Assembly (NCBI RefSeq): GCF_003124125.1 | Contig: NZ_QCXQ01000002.1 | Span: 62,001 to 126,000 of the forward strand | From: Levilactobacillus bambusae | GTDB lineage: Bacteria > Bacillota > Bacilli > Lactobacillales > Lactobacillaceae | Direction: 5' to 3' | DNA: 64,000 nucleotides | Part shown: one piece after another, positions 11,735 through 20,020 of the stretch | Layout of the letters: each line of letters begins with the position of its first letter | How positions within the stretch are numbered: the first letter of the stretch is position 1 | The notes under the pieces: model-generated | Told to the model about the DNA's origin: nothing | Database searches by the model: none | What the model saw: the letters and a program-made list of their open reading frames with translations, nothing else | Position numbers and translations under genes: made by a program

Positions 11735-14002
11735 TTAGGACTCAACCCGGGTTATCGGTGCAAAGGCCGCCAACAACCGCTTAATTCCCTCGGATGGGAA
11801 GGCAATATCTAATTCCTGATTCTCACCTTCACCGCTAATTTTGACCACCGTTCCAGTCCCCCACTTTTTATGGGTCACTTTATCGCCCGTCTGCCAGGTA
11901 ACTTTCTCAGCTCCGGTTCCTGAAGCTGAAGCAACCCGACCCGTCTTACCGTGGTAGGTGGTTGCGGTCGCCCGATCCGTCCGTTTAGCAAACGGAACTT
12001 CCTTAGCTCCACTTCTCACCTGCCGATTTGCCTGTGTGTTATCTAAATGCAGCAATTCGGGACTGATCTCTTCCACAAACCGAGACTGCGGGTTAGCCTG
12101 GCGGTGGCCGTAAAGCATCCGTGAATAAGCATTGGTTAGGTATAGTTTTTGCTTAGCCCGCGTGATTCCCACGTATGCTAACCGACGCTCTTCCTCTAAT
12201 TCACTTTCCTCCAGCATCGCCCGCGATAACGGAAAGATCCCGTCTTCCATTCCCACTAAAAAGACCACCGGGAATTCCAATCCCTTAGCCGCATGCAGCG
12301 TCATTAACGTAACCTGCTGGGGTTCCTCATCAACGTCATCCTGATCAGAGACTAAGGCTAAGTCTGAAAGAAAATCCGTTAAACGGTTCGCCTCTTCGTC
12401 GTGGTCCTGCTTGGCCCATTCATCATCAAACTGGCGGGTAACCGTCAGAAATTCTTCAATATTCTCAATTCGAGTTTGGGCTTCCAAGTTGCGGGAACTC
12501 TTCAGGGCATCCATGTACCCCGTTGTATCAAGAATTTGCTCCGTGAGGTCCGTCACGTCTAAGTAGTCGGCCATTTTCTGCAGGTTCAGCATAATCTGAC
12601 CAAAGGCTTCAATCTTATTGGCCGTCCGCGCAGAAATATTATTGGCCAACGCCACGTTTTCAGCTGCTTCCAGCTCGCTCCAGCCATTAAACTCCGCAAA
12701 ATCCCGGAGCTTTTCAATACTAGTTGCTCCGATGCCCCGCTTCGGTTCGTTAATGACCCGTTCCAGACTCATTGAGTCCGCGGGGTTAGCGATCAGCGTT
12801 AAGTAGGCTAACACATCCCGAATTTCCTTTCGGTCGTAGAACTTGTGTCCGCCCACCATTGTGTAGGGGACGTTAGCCTTGACGAAGGTTTCTTCAATGA
12901 CCCGGGATTGGGCATTGGTCCGGTATAGCACCGCAAAATCACCATAGCCGAATTTTTTTTCGCGCATTGTTTCCTGAATCTTGGCCACGATATAATGTGC
13001 CTCATCGTTTTCCGATTGGCCCCGGTAGTACGAGATTTGGTCCCCACCGTCATTTTCAGTCCATAAGTCCTTATCCTGCCGGTAAACATTATTAGCAATC
13101 ACTTCGTTTGCAGCCGATAGAATTGTCTTGGTTGACCGGTAATTTTGTTCCAGCTTGACGATTTGAGCATCCGGATAATCCTTTTCAAAGTTCAGCATAT
13201 TATCCATATTGGCGCCCCGCCAACCGTAGATGCTTTGATCGGCATCCCCAACGACGCAAAGGTTGCGGTAGCCTGAAGCCAGCATATGAATCAGTTGGTA
13301 TTGGGCATCGTTGGTATCTTGGTATTCATCCACGTGAATGTACTGGAATTTATCCTGATACCGTTTTAAGACTTCCGGTTCCTGCTGAAAAAGCTGAATG
13401 GTCAGCATAATTAAGTCATCGAAGTCTACCGCCTGATTCTGCATGAGCCGGTTTTGGTAATCGGTATAAACCTGGGCAACAATTTTTTCAAACGGACTGG
13501 TGGCACTTTGAGCATAGTCAGCTGGTGTCGTCAGGGCATTCTTCGCATTTGAAATCGCACTTAAAATCGAGCGTGGATCATATTTTTTGGCGTCAATGTT
13601 CTCATCACGTAAAATTTGTTTGACCAACGTTCGCTGTTCGCTGGTACCGGCAATCGTAAAGGCCTTCGTGTAACCAATTAATTCGGCATCCCGACGTAAA
13701 ATCCGCAGACAGAGGGCGTGGAACGTTGATACCCAAACGTCACTCCCGCTATCGCCAAGCAGTCCACCAACCCGTTCACGCATCTCGCGGGCCGCTTTAT
13801 TGGTGAACGTAATGGCTAGAATCCGCCACGGCATTATCCCTTTATCTTCAATTAAATAGGCGATTCGGTGGGTTAACACACGGGTTTTCCCACTCCCGGC
13901 TCCTGCCATGATCAGTACGGGGCCCTCAGTTGTTTCAACTGCCTCCCGCTGCTTATCATTCAGTCCGGCTAATAAATCTTTCGTTGCCACCCAATCCGTC
14001 AT
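11735..14002 (-). CDS. pcrA: ATP-dependent 3'-5' DNA helicase PcrA (UvrD family)
   Basis: 755-aa superfamily 1A helicase that unwinds DNA in repair and removes obstacles such as RecA or stalled polymerases. Walker A is GAGSGKTRVLTHRIAYLI, motif II is HVDEYQDTND, motif III is VVGDADQSIYGWRGA, motif IV contains LEQNYRSTKTIL, motif V has TLMTLHAAKGLEFPVVF, and motif VI has YVGITRAKQKLYL. The C-terminal Tudor-like tail (WQTGDKVTHKKWGTGTVVKI) that binds RNA polymerase in PcrA is present. It heads the pcrA-ligA-camS operon. Confidence 0.97.
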   Translation of the reverse strand: MTDWVATKDLLAGLNDKQREAVETTEGPVLIMAGAGSGKTRVLTHRIAYLIEDKGIMPWRILAITFTNKAAREMRERVGGLLGDSGSDVWVSTFHALCLRILRRDAELIGYTKAFTIAGTSEQRTLVKQILRDENIDAKKYDPRSILSAISNAKNALTTPADYAQSATSPFEKIVAQVYTDYQNRLMQNQAVDFDDLIMLTIQLFQQEPEVLKRYQDKFQYIHVDEYQDTNDAQYQLIHMLASGYRNLCVVGDADQSIYGWRGANMDNMLNFEKDYPDAQIVKLEQNYRSTKTILSAANEVIANNVYRQDKDLWTENDGGDQISYYRGQSENDEAHYIVAKIQETMREKKFGYGDFAVLYRTNAQSRVIEETFVKANVPYTMVGGHKFYDRKEIRDVLAYLTLIANPADSMSLERVINEPKRGIGATSIEKLRDFAEFNGWSELEAAENVALANNISARTANKIEAFGQIMLNLQKMADYLDVTDLTEQILDTTGYMDALKSSRNLEAQTRIENIEEFLTVTRQFDDEWAKQDHDEEANRLTDFLSDLALVSDQDDVDEEPQQVTLMTLHAAKGLEFPVVFLVGMEDGIFPLSRAMLEESELEEERRLAYVGITRAKQKLYLTNAYSRMLYGHRQANPQSRFVEEISPELLHLDNTQANRQVRSGAKEVPFAKRTDRATATTYHGKTGRVASASGTGAEKVTWQTGDKVTHKKWGTGTVVKISGEGENQELDIAFPSEGIKRLLAAFAPITRVES

Positions 14003-14099
14003 CCTCTCTAAAATTATCCTCTCAATTATAGCAAAGATACCGAACAGACGCTCCCCTAATCCGCTAAAAAAATCGAGTTTAACTAATTCCTAAATCGTT

Positions 14100-14143
14100 A
14101 AAAAACACGGTAACGACCACCTAGGGTCATTACCGTGTTTTTT
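14100..14143 (-). terminator. Rho-independent terminator upstream of pcrA
   Basis: Inverted repeat of about 19 bp per arm (core ACACGGTAA / TTACCGTGT) bordered by A and T runs. It lies between the PurK-like gene stop and pcrA and should stop leftward transcription from the xpt/PurK-like pair. Confidence 0.85.
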
Positions 14144-14148
14144 GCTTT

Positions 14149-15309
14149 TTAATCCGTTTCAGCTGGCTGTTCTTCTTGCTGATCGTCAGCCCATAAACCG
14201 GTATCTTCAATCTTATCTAAAGTTTGGGAGACGGAATCCGTCTCGACCATGATATACCCGATTCGATCGTCATCCTTCGGCCGGGGTAAGTGGTAAAAGC
14301 AGAAGTGCCAGTTATCCTTCAGCAACCACTGGGTCCGAATCGCATCCAGCTGGCTTTGCTTAAACGTCACCAAGACGGCCGGCGTCAGCTGTTTCGTCGT
14401 CATTAACGGCAGCCCGCAAACGGCCCGCAAGTGGTTTTCAAACTCGGAAACAGCTGCCGTTTCTGAAAAAATATAGCCGGCAGAACTTGGAGCTGAAATG
14501 ATTTTATCTACGTACAACGCCCCATTCTGTGTGAGGTAAAAGGCAACCTCAAATACACCAGCATAGTGAACGTTAGCGGCCACTTCTTGACCGATTCGCT
14601 GAATTTCCTGTTCCGTATTGGCATCTAAATCAACGGGTACGAAAGATTCATGAAGCTGTCCATCCCGCGTCACAACTTCCGTGACCGGATAAAGCTGGGT
14701 GGTCCCATCCTGTCCCCTAGCGACCAACAGGGAGAGTTCCCGGTCAAAGGGGAGTAGAGATTCAAGAATGTAGGTGCCCTGACCCACTAACCCCGCCGCC
14801 TTAGCAATATCAGTCTGGCGCCGAATCACTAGCTGACGATCCGTAGACCAATCCTTTTGAATGGGTTTTAAAATGCAGGGGTAACCAATCGAATCGACCG
14901 ACTGATAAATATCGTCTAACGTAATAATCGTTGCGTAGGGCGCAATGTTCACGTTCAGCTGTTCAAAAAACGCCCGCTCCAATAACCGATCCTGCATGAT
15001 CTCTAACATATCGGTTCCCTGCGGCACAGCTGTAAACTTAGCCAGATATTGAATGACGTCTAAGTTCACCCGTTCAGAATCGTAGGTAATGAGGTCGCAG
15101 CTTTCAGCGAAGCGTTGGAGCTTTTCCTTATCCCAACCGTTGCCCACCACCTTGAAATCAGCTAGTTTCATTTCTTCACGTGTTTCGTCGGATCCGTAAA
15201 CGCCAACACGCAAACCAATCCGGTGCGCTGTACTAACCAGCATTGCGGCGTTAGTACTATTACCAATGATTCCAATTGTATCGCCAGGATATAACACTTT
15301 GTTATCCAC
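14149..15309 (-). CDS. PurK-like ATP-grasp protein (divergent)
   Basis: About 386 aa, related to N5-carboxyaminoimidazole ribonucleotide synthetase (PurK). The Rossmann-like N-domain (IGIIGNSTNAAMLVSTAHRIG), the ATP-grasp body (DRLLERAFFEQLNV, GYPCILKPIQ, YILESLLPFDRELSLLVAR) and the end EFENHLRAVCGLPL follow PurK. Key substrate motifs do not. Where PurK has RPHNSGH this protein has SAPSSAGY, and the C-terminal GK...R.GRKMGH region reads PRPKDDDRIGYIM. So it is a family member whose substrate may differ. No purE is adjacent; xpt lies upstream. The GTG at 15309 is chosen because GGGGAG precedes it; the frame is open further upstream. Confidence 0.75.
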   Translation of the reverse strand: MDNKVLYPGDTIGIIGNSTNAAMLVSTAHRIGLRVGVYGSDETREEMKLADFKVVGNGWDKEKLQRFAESCDLITYDSERVNLDVIQYLAKFTAVPQGTDMLEIMQDRLLERAFFEQLNVNIAPYATIITLDDIYQSVDSIGYPCILKPIQKDWSTDRQLVIRRQTDIAKAAGLVGQGTYILESLLPFDRELSLLVARGQDGTTQLYPVTEVVTRDGQLHESFVPVDLDANTEQEIQRIGQEVAANVHYAGVFEVAFYLTQNGALYVDKIISAPSSAGYIFSETAAVSEFENHLRAVCGLPLMTTKQLTPAVLVTFKQSQLDAIRTQWLLKDNWHFCFYHLPRPKDDDRIGYIMVETDSVSQTLDKIEDTGLWADDQQEEQPAETD

Positions 15310-15391
15310 TTTGACTCCCCACTTTCTTAAGTGACCGTTCACTTTTTGTCTAACTTCATGTTAAGAGTTTCAGTCCCGTTTGACAAGCAAA

Positions 15392-15970
15392 TTACAGTTC
15401 ATCAACAAAGGTCACCTGATTATCCGCTAAGGAAGCAACACTTGCTAACGCTTCAAGGTGAATTCCTGCATCCAAGACCATTTGGTGGCCCTTTTGGAAG
15501 CTCTTTTCAATCACGACCCCAACGCCACCAATTTCAACGTTGGCCGCTTGGCAAATTTCCATTAATCCCTTCACTGCCTGGCCGTTAGCTAAAAAGTCAT
15601 CAATAATCAAAACCCGGTCGTTGTCATCCACGAACCGTTTGTCAATGGAAATATCGTTGTTTACCCGTTTGGTATAGGAATAAACTTGGGCGGTATATAA
15701 ATTATCGGTCAAGGTCAAGCTCTTGTGTTTACGCGCAAAAATCATTGGGACTTTAAGTGCCAATGCCGTCATAATCGCAGGTGCAATTCCAGAAGACTCT
15801 ACCGTGAGGACCTTGGTAATGTGTTCGTCCTTAAACAACCGGCCAAATTCTTCGCCCATAGCTTGCATTAACTCTGGATCCACTTGATGGTTTAAAAAAG
15901 CATCGACCTTAAGCACATCCCCTGGCAAAACAAGTCCATCTTGACGAATACGGTCTTCTAATAATTTCAC
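15392..15970 (-). CDS. xpt: Xanthine phosphoribosyltransferase
   Basis: 192-aa type I phosphoribosyltransferase that converts xanthine and PRPP to XMP in purine salvage. It begins MKLLEDRIRQDGLVLPGDVLKVD, typical of Xpt. It has the VESSGIAPAI loop and the PRPP-binding motif VLIIDDFLANGQAV. The start is GTG at 15970 with GGAGG 9 bases upstream. I looked for a purine riboswitch upstream and did not see one. The PurK-like gene follows after about 80 bp and may be co-transcribed. Confidence 0.95.
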   Translation of the reverse strand: MKLLEDRIRQDGLVLPGDVLKVDAFLNHQVDPELMQAMGEEFGRLFKDEHITKVLTVESSGIAPAIMTALALKVPMIFARKHKSLTLTDNLYTAQVYSYTKRVNNDISIDKRFVDDNDRVLIIDDFLANGQAVKGLMEICQAANVEIGGVGVVIEKSFQKGHQMVLDAGIHLEALASVASLADNQVTFVDEL

Positions 15971-16011
15971 GTTTTGTAACCTCCAATTATTTTTCGAAAC
16001 AAATTTTCTCT

Positions 16012-16041
16012 AGTTTACATGATTTTCATGAAGTTTGACAA
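16012..16041 (-). promoter_or_regulatory. Candidate promoter of xpt
   Basis: TTGTCA (16036-16041) and TAAACT (16012-16017) on the minus strand, 18 bases apart, about 42 bp before the xpt start codon. The region is rich in CATGAA/TTCATG repeats. No PurR box could be assigned with confidence. Confidence 0.5.
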
Positions 16042-16126
16042 CTTAATTCCATGAACTTTAAGCGTTAACTTAATTTTTTTTGTAAAGTAAGCTCACACGT
16101 CATTTTTTAAAATTCGCCGGCAATGT

Positions 16127-16149
16127 TATAATGTTGTGCGCAACATTAT
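16127..16149 (+). promoter_or_regulatory. -10 element overlapped by a palindromic operator
   Basis: A perfect -10 hexamer TATAAT (16127-16132) is overlapped by the inverted repeat ATAATGTTG-TGCG-CAACATTAT (16128-16149), with 9-bp arms and a 4-bp centre. It lies 22 bp before the start codon of the 2-hydroxyacid dehydrogenase. A repressor bound here would block the promoter. No -35 close to consensus is visible. The cognate regulator is unknown. Confidence 0.65.
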
Positions 16150-16170
16150 TTTACATTCGGGGGTTTTACA

Positions 16171-17136
16171 ATGAGTATTAATTTATTAAACTTAGCACCT
16201 GGCAAATTATCAGCCACAGACCTTCAGGCCATTACCAATTTAGGTGTCACAGTTCTAAATCCGACCGGTTTGACACCAGCTCAGTTCGACTCAGTCGACA
16301 TTGTTTTTGGTTGGAACGGTGACGTGATTGACCAACTATTGAATTCATCTCAGTCAAACCTCAAATGGATTCAGCTCACAAGTGCTGGAATTGACTACCT
16401 CCCTTTAAAACGGCTGGCCGAACATCACATTATGGTTAGCAACGTCAGTGGCGCTTACTCTCAGCCAATCGCTGAATCAGTCATTGCCTTTATCCTCTTC
16501 TATACCCGTGACCTGAGTGCGTTACTCACCGCTAAACAAAATCATTCGTGGCTAGATAAAAACGAGTTAGCAACGCATATGAGCCTGCTTAAACAACAAA
16601 AAGTCGTTATTTTTGGAACGGGCAGCATCGCCCAACACATCGCTAAATTACTTAACGGTTTCGGTAATTTCCCGGTTGGAATCAACCATTCAGGTCATCC
16701 GGCAGATGGGTTTTCCTCTACGGAAACGTTAACTAACGCCGCCGACGTCGTTAAAACGGCGGATATTATCATTAATACCCTCCCGCTAACGGCTGAAACC
16801 ACAGACTACTTTAACGCCGACTTCTTTGACCTCATTCAAGATCTAAACATTTTTATTAGCGTCGGCCGGGGTAAGAGCCTCGATCAAACCGCTTTACTTT
16901 CAGCCATGCGGACTAACCGCGTTCACCGCGCTGCACTAGACGTCTTCCAGCAGGAACCCGTTCCAGCAGATAGTCCACTGTGGGATCAGCCAAACCTCAT
17001 TGTTTCTCCCCACGCTACTCCGGGGATCGATGGAACGAACCCAATTATCTTTGATATTTTAGAAAAGAACCTCCGTCAGTTCATAGTAGATGGGACCTTA
17101 GCCACTAACCAAGTTGATTTACAACGCGGCTATTAA
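16171..17136 (+). CDS. D-isomer-specific 2-hydroxyacid dehydrogenase family protein
   Basis: 321-aa NAD(P)-dependent oxidoreductase of the D-2-hydroxyacid dehydrogenase family, which interconverts 2-keto acids and D-2-hydroxy acids. The nucleotide-binding loop is FGTGSIAQHIA. The catalytic trio is visible: Arg in SVGRGKSLDQ, Glu in DVFQQEPVP, His in SPHATPG. Start ATG at 16171 has CGGGGG upstream. It is the only rightward gene in this stretch and has its own operator-bearing promoter. The substrate cannot be told; similar proteins are annotated as glyoxylate/hydroxypyruvate reductases or phosphoglycerate dehydrogenase-like. Confidence 0.85.
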   Translation: MSINLLNLAPGKLSATDLQAITNLGVTVLNPTGLTPAQFDSVDIVFGWNGDVIDQLLNSSQSNLKWIQLTSAGIDYLPLKRLAEHHIMVSNVSGAYSQPIAESVIAFILFYTRDLSALLTAKQNHSWLDKNELATHMSLLKQQKVVIFGTGSIAQHIAKLLNGFGNFPVGINHSGHPADGFSSTETLTNAADVVKTADIIINTLPLTAETTDYFNADFFDLIQDLNIFISVGRGKSLDQTALLSAMRTNRVHRAALDVFQQEPVPADSPLWDQPNLIVSPHATPGIDGTNPIIFDILEKNLRQFIVDGTLATNQVDLQRGY

Positions 17137-17171
17137 ATTGGTCCGTCCTAAGTTATTCGACTGACGATAAT

Positions 17172-17227
17172 AGAGACCATAATCAAACTCGATTGTTGAA
17201 TCGAACTTGATTATGATCTCTTTTTTT
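17172..17227. terminator. Terminator between the hydroxyacid dehydrogenase and kdgA
   Basis: Large hairpin with arms AGAGACCATAATCAA and TTGATTATGATCTCT and an inner TCGATT/AATCGA pairing, followed by a run of seven T on the plus strand. It serves the rightward gene and, by its symmetry, may also stop leftward transcription from the kdu/kdg cluster. Confidence 0.85.
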
Positions 17228-17274
17228 GGTGCTGCTTAACGAGAAATTCATCTAGTTTTAAACGATCGAAGCAC

Positions 17275-17913
17275 TTATCTAGCCCGTTCTAATGCCGCCA
17301 TATAGGCCTCAGCATTTTCGGTAACCCCGGCAAAATCATCGTTTTCAGCCGGACCAACTAGTCCGCCTCCCGCACCGACCACCGTTGCGCCCGCCTTAAA
17401 CCAAGCCTCAAGGTTATCAACATTCACCCCACCGGATGGCATTACGTTTAAGTATGGGAATGGTCCCCGGTATTCCTTAATGGCGGCCGGAGTAGCCATC
17501 GAACCGGGGAAGAGTTTAACCACTTCAGAACCGGCCATCAGTGCCTCTTGGGCCTCATGAGGTGTGAAAATCCCCGGAATATAAGGCACCTGATAAAGGT
17601 TACACATCTTGGCAACCTCTGCGTCAAACGTCGGGCTAACAATAAATTCTGCGCCCGCAATGATGGCTAGCCGAGCTGAAACCGACTCAAGCACGGTACC
17701 GGCTCCAATTACAGTGTCCGTGCCCGCATACTTCTTAACGAGGTCGGCAATCACTGTATCAGCATGGGGAACGGTATAGGTTAACTCAATCCCCTTAACG
17801 CCCCCCGCAATGACAGCATCCGCAATTTTCATTGCCTTTTCCGGACTATCCGCTCGGACAACCGAAACAATCCCTACGTTAATTAACTTTTGTAATAATT
17901 CTGCACGTTTCAT
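17275..17913 (-). CDS. kdgA: 2-dehydro-3-deoxy-phosphogluconate (KDPG) aldolase
   Basis: 212-aa class I aldolase that splits KDPG into pyruvate and glyceraldehyde 3-phosphate. Family landmarks are GIELTYT (catalytic glutamate region), GAGTVL, PGIFTPHEA and the Schiff-base lysine in VVKLFPGS, then VMPSGGVNVDN. The ATG at 17913 has GGAGG at a good distance. It is the last gene of the leftward kduI-kduD-kdgT-kdgK-kdgA cluster and completes the route from ketodeoxygluconate to central metabolism. Confidence 0.95.
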   Translation of the reverse strand: MKRAELLQKLINVGIVSVVRADSPEKAMKIADAVIAGGVKGIELTYTVPHADTVIADLVKKYAGTDTVIGAGTVLESVSARLAIIAGAEFIVSPTFDAEVAKMCNLYQVPYIPGIFTPHEAQEALMAGSEVVKLFPGSMATPAAIKEYRGPFPYLNVMPSGGVNVDNLEAWFKAGATVVGAGGGLVGPAENDDFAGVTENAEAYMAALERAR

Positions 17914-17916
17914 TTT

Positions 17917-18872
17917 TTATCCTCCAACATTATTAATAAACCGTTCTAATTGTTCCGGAGTGGGATAACCATCATTATCACCTGGTGATTGGACGGCCAG
18001 TGCTCCAATTGCATTACCACGTTTGGCAGCATCTACTAGTGATTTACCTTCCAACAATGCTGTAATTAACCCGACTGCAAATCCATCACCAGCTCCAACG
18101 GTATCCACAACTTGATCAACATGAAACCCTGGTACCCGTATGATTCTGCCAGCTTTGGTTTTAATAAAGGCTCCCGCTGTACCTGTCTTTACCACAACTA
18201 CCTGGGTCTCTACGCCCTGATCCAAGTAAAAATCAGCAATTTCTTCGGGATCACGTGACCCCATGAGAACTTCTCCTTCATTAACTCCAGGCAAAATCAC
18301 TTGACTATGCTTTGCCAGCTCATTGGTTACCCTGATCATTTCAGCTTGAGTGTTCCACAATGCTGGTCTTAAATTTGGGTCAAATGTCGTTAGAATATTT
18401 GCTTCAATAAGCCGTTGATTTAACCGTTTAAAAGCGGTTAACGATTTATCTGACAAGGCCGCAAAAATACCGGAGAGGTGGGCTAATTTCACGTCGGATA
18501 AGTCGATTTTTTCAATTTGATCACCCTGATAGTTCGCGGCCGCTGAATTTCTCCGGTAGTAATAGGTCGAAGGATCTCCGGTTGTCACCCGTTGTTTAAG
18601 GTAAAATCCCGTCCAGAAATCTGAATTGACCGTTAGATAGCGAGCATCAATGCAATTTTTTTTACTTCGTCAATAATAAATTGACCAAACGGGTCATCCC
18701 CAACGCTTGAAACATAGGCTGCTCCATGACCTAATCGAGCTACCCCCACCGCAACGTTCAACTCAGCACCTGCCAAAAATTTTTCAAAGTGGGCAGCCTG
18801 AATTAAACTAGTATCTGCATCTTGGGCAGCTAACACCGCCAACGGTTCGCCGATCGTTAAAAATTCACTCAT
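17917..18872 (-). pseudogene. kdgK: 2-keto-3-deoxygluconate kinase, split by a frameshift
   Basis: PfkB-family sugar kinase that would phosphorylate ketodeoxygluconate to KDPG. The first part (18872 down to about 18660) reads MSEFLTIGEPLAVLAAQ ... GDDPFGQFIIDEVKKI and then runs to a stop at 18633. The rest continues in another frame (IDARYLTVNSDFWTGFYLK, then the ORF ending at 17917) and contains the catalytic motif DTVGAGDGFAVGLITALL. The break coincides with a run of eight A (coding strand) at 18656-18663. One extra A would restore a single PfkB protein of roughly 315 aa. All other motifs look intact. It could be a recent mutation, a slippage-prone or phase-variable tract, or a sequencing error in a homopolymer. 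Confidence 0.85.
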
Positions 18873-18885
18873 TTTAGCTATCTCC

Positions 18886-19899
18886 CTAACTTTCTACTTC
18901 CTTAGCCTCAGTCAGCTCAACGGTCTGGGTTTCGATTTTAATCTTCCCCTTCTTAATGAGATGGTTGTAGTACCACATCGTTACCGCCGGCGTCAGAACC
19001 GCAGTGATTAAAACACTCGTGGCGACAATAGCCGTGGCTGACGAAGCCGTTGCTTTAAACCGGGGATCCATCGTTGCAATCACCATTGGAACAGATACCG
19101 CCGCCCCGGCCGTGGATGAAGCAGCCCAACCTGCTAACCCATCGGATCGAACGACATACCGATCAGTCAGATATAGCGCATATCCGGAAACAAAGACCAC
19201 TGCAATCCCCATTAGAATACCAACGGCACCTGATTTGACCAGCATATCAAAGTTCATACTGTAGCCAATGGTAAAGGCAAAGAACGGGATGAGGGCTCCC
19301 CCAACGGGCGCGTACATTTTCCGAATATCTGGATCTAGTCCGCCTAATAAGGCACCTAGCACAAACGGAACTAAGGTTGATACTAACGCTTGCCACGGAA
19401 AGGCACCGATTCCGGCTAAACCCAAGGTAATCATCGTAAAGAAGGGACCAGATTCAACGCTGAAGAATGGATAGGCGGCTAAATCCACTTCACGACCCGG
19501 AATGGATGACATTAAGGCAGCATATAAACCACCATTAGAAGCATTAAAGGAAGCGATCACGGCTAAAACCGATAATCCTGAAAGAATTCCTGTGGTAATA
19601 CCGCCAATTGGCAGAAATATGTTGAGAACAATACCTAAGATCGCTGCTAGAACCACCTTAACCACCAACAAGTTAATTCCCTTAGCCGCAATCTTACCAG
19701 ATGCCTTTAGGTCGATGCCCGTTCCAACACAGAAAAAGAAGATGAAGAGAATCACATTCGTTCCCAGTAAGTAGGTCCCCGTAACCCCGCCTAAGAACAT
19801 GTCCGTTTTTGGCCAGAAAGTATGTATCAGGGCCCCTAACAGTAAGGGAACCACCATAATCCCACCGGGAATTTTATCGATGTTCTTTTTAATTTTCAT
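18886..19899 (-). CDS. kdgT: 2-keto-3-deoxygluconate permease KdgT
   Basis: 337-aa integral membrane protein of the KdgT family, which imports 2-keto-3-deoxygluconate and related uronate products by proton symport. It is built of about ten hydrophobic segments, starting KIPGGIMVVPLLLGALIHTFWP and containing FNASNGGLYAALMSSIPGREVD and STAGAAVSVPMVIATMDP, which are typical of the family. The ATG at 19899 has AAGGA upstream; the GTG one codon earlier is possible. It sits between kduD and kdgK. Confidence 0.93.
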   Translation of the reverse strand: MKIKKNIDKIPGGIMVVPLLLGALIHTFWPKTDMFLGGVTGTYLLGTNVILFIFFFCVGTGIDLKASGKIAAKGINLLVVKVVLAAILGIVLNIFLPIGGITTGILSGLSVLAVIASFNASNGGLYAALMSSIPGREVDLAAYPFFSVESGPFFTMITLGLAGIGAFPWQALVSTLVPFVLGALLGGLDPDIRKMYAPVGGALIPFFAFTIGYSMNFDMLVKSGAVGILMGIAVVFVSGYALYLTDRYVVRSDGLAGWAASSTAGAAVSVPMVIATMDPRFKATASSATAIVATSVLITAVLTPAVTMWYYNHLIKKGKIKIETQTVELTEAKEVES

Positions 19900-19979
19900 C
19901 ACTCATCGGTCCTTATTTTTTAAATTTTAGTCGGTTAATCACTTCATTTTGAACCGTCATTCACAAAATTAGGCGAAAT

Positions 19980-20009
19980 AAATACAGAGTATCGCCACAC
20001 TCTGCATTT
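19980..20009 (-). other. Hairpin in the kduD-kdgT intercistronic gap
   Basis: Arms AAATACAGAGT and ACTCTGCATTT enclose an eight-base loop. No T run follows on the minus strand, so a full terminator is unlikely. It may protect the upstream kduI-kduD mRNA 3' end or be a processing site that sets the permease to a different level. Confidence 0.5.
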
Positions 20010-20020
20010 ATCGTTTTTAT

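Noticed and set aside
15971-16126. Purine riboswitch upstream of xpt
   Set aside because: I looked for the three-way junction core and its conserved loops and did not see them.
18633-18872. A separate small gene of 79 codons before kdgK
   Set aside because: It is the N-terminal third of the same PfkB kinase; the next part continues in a shifted frame after a poly-A run.
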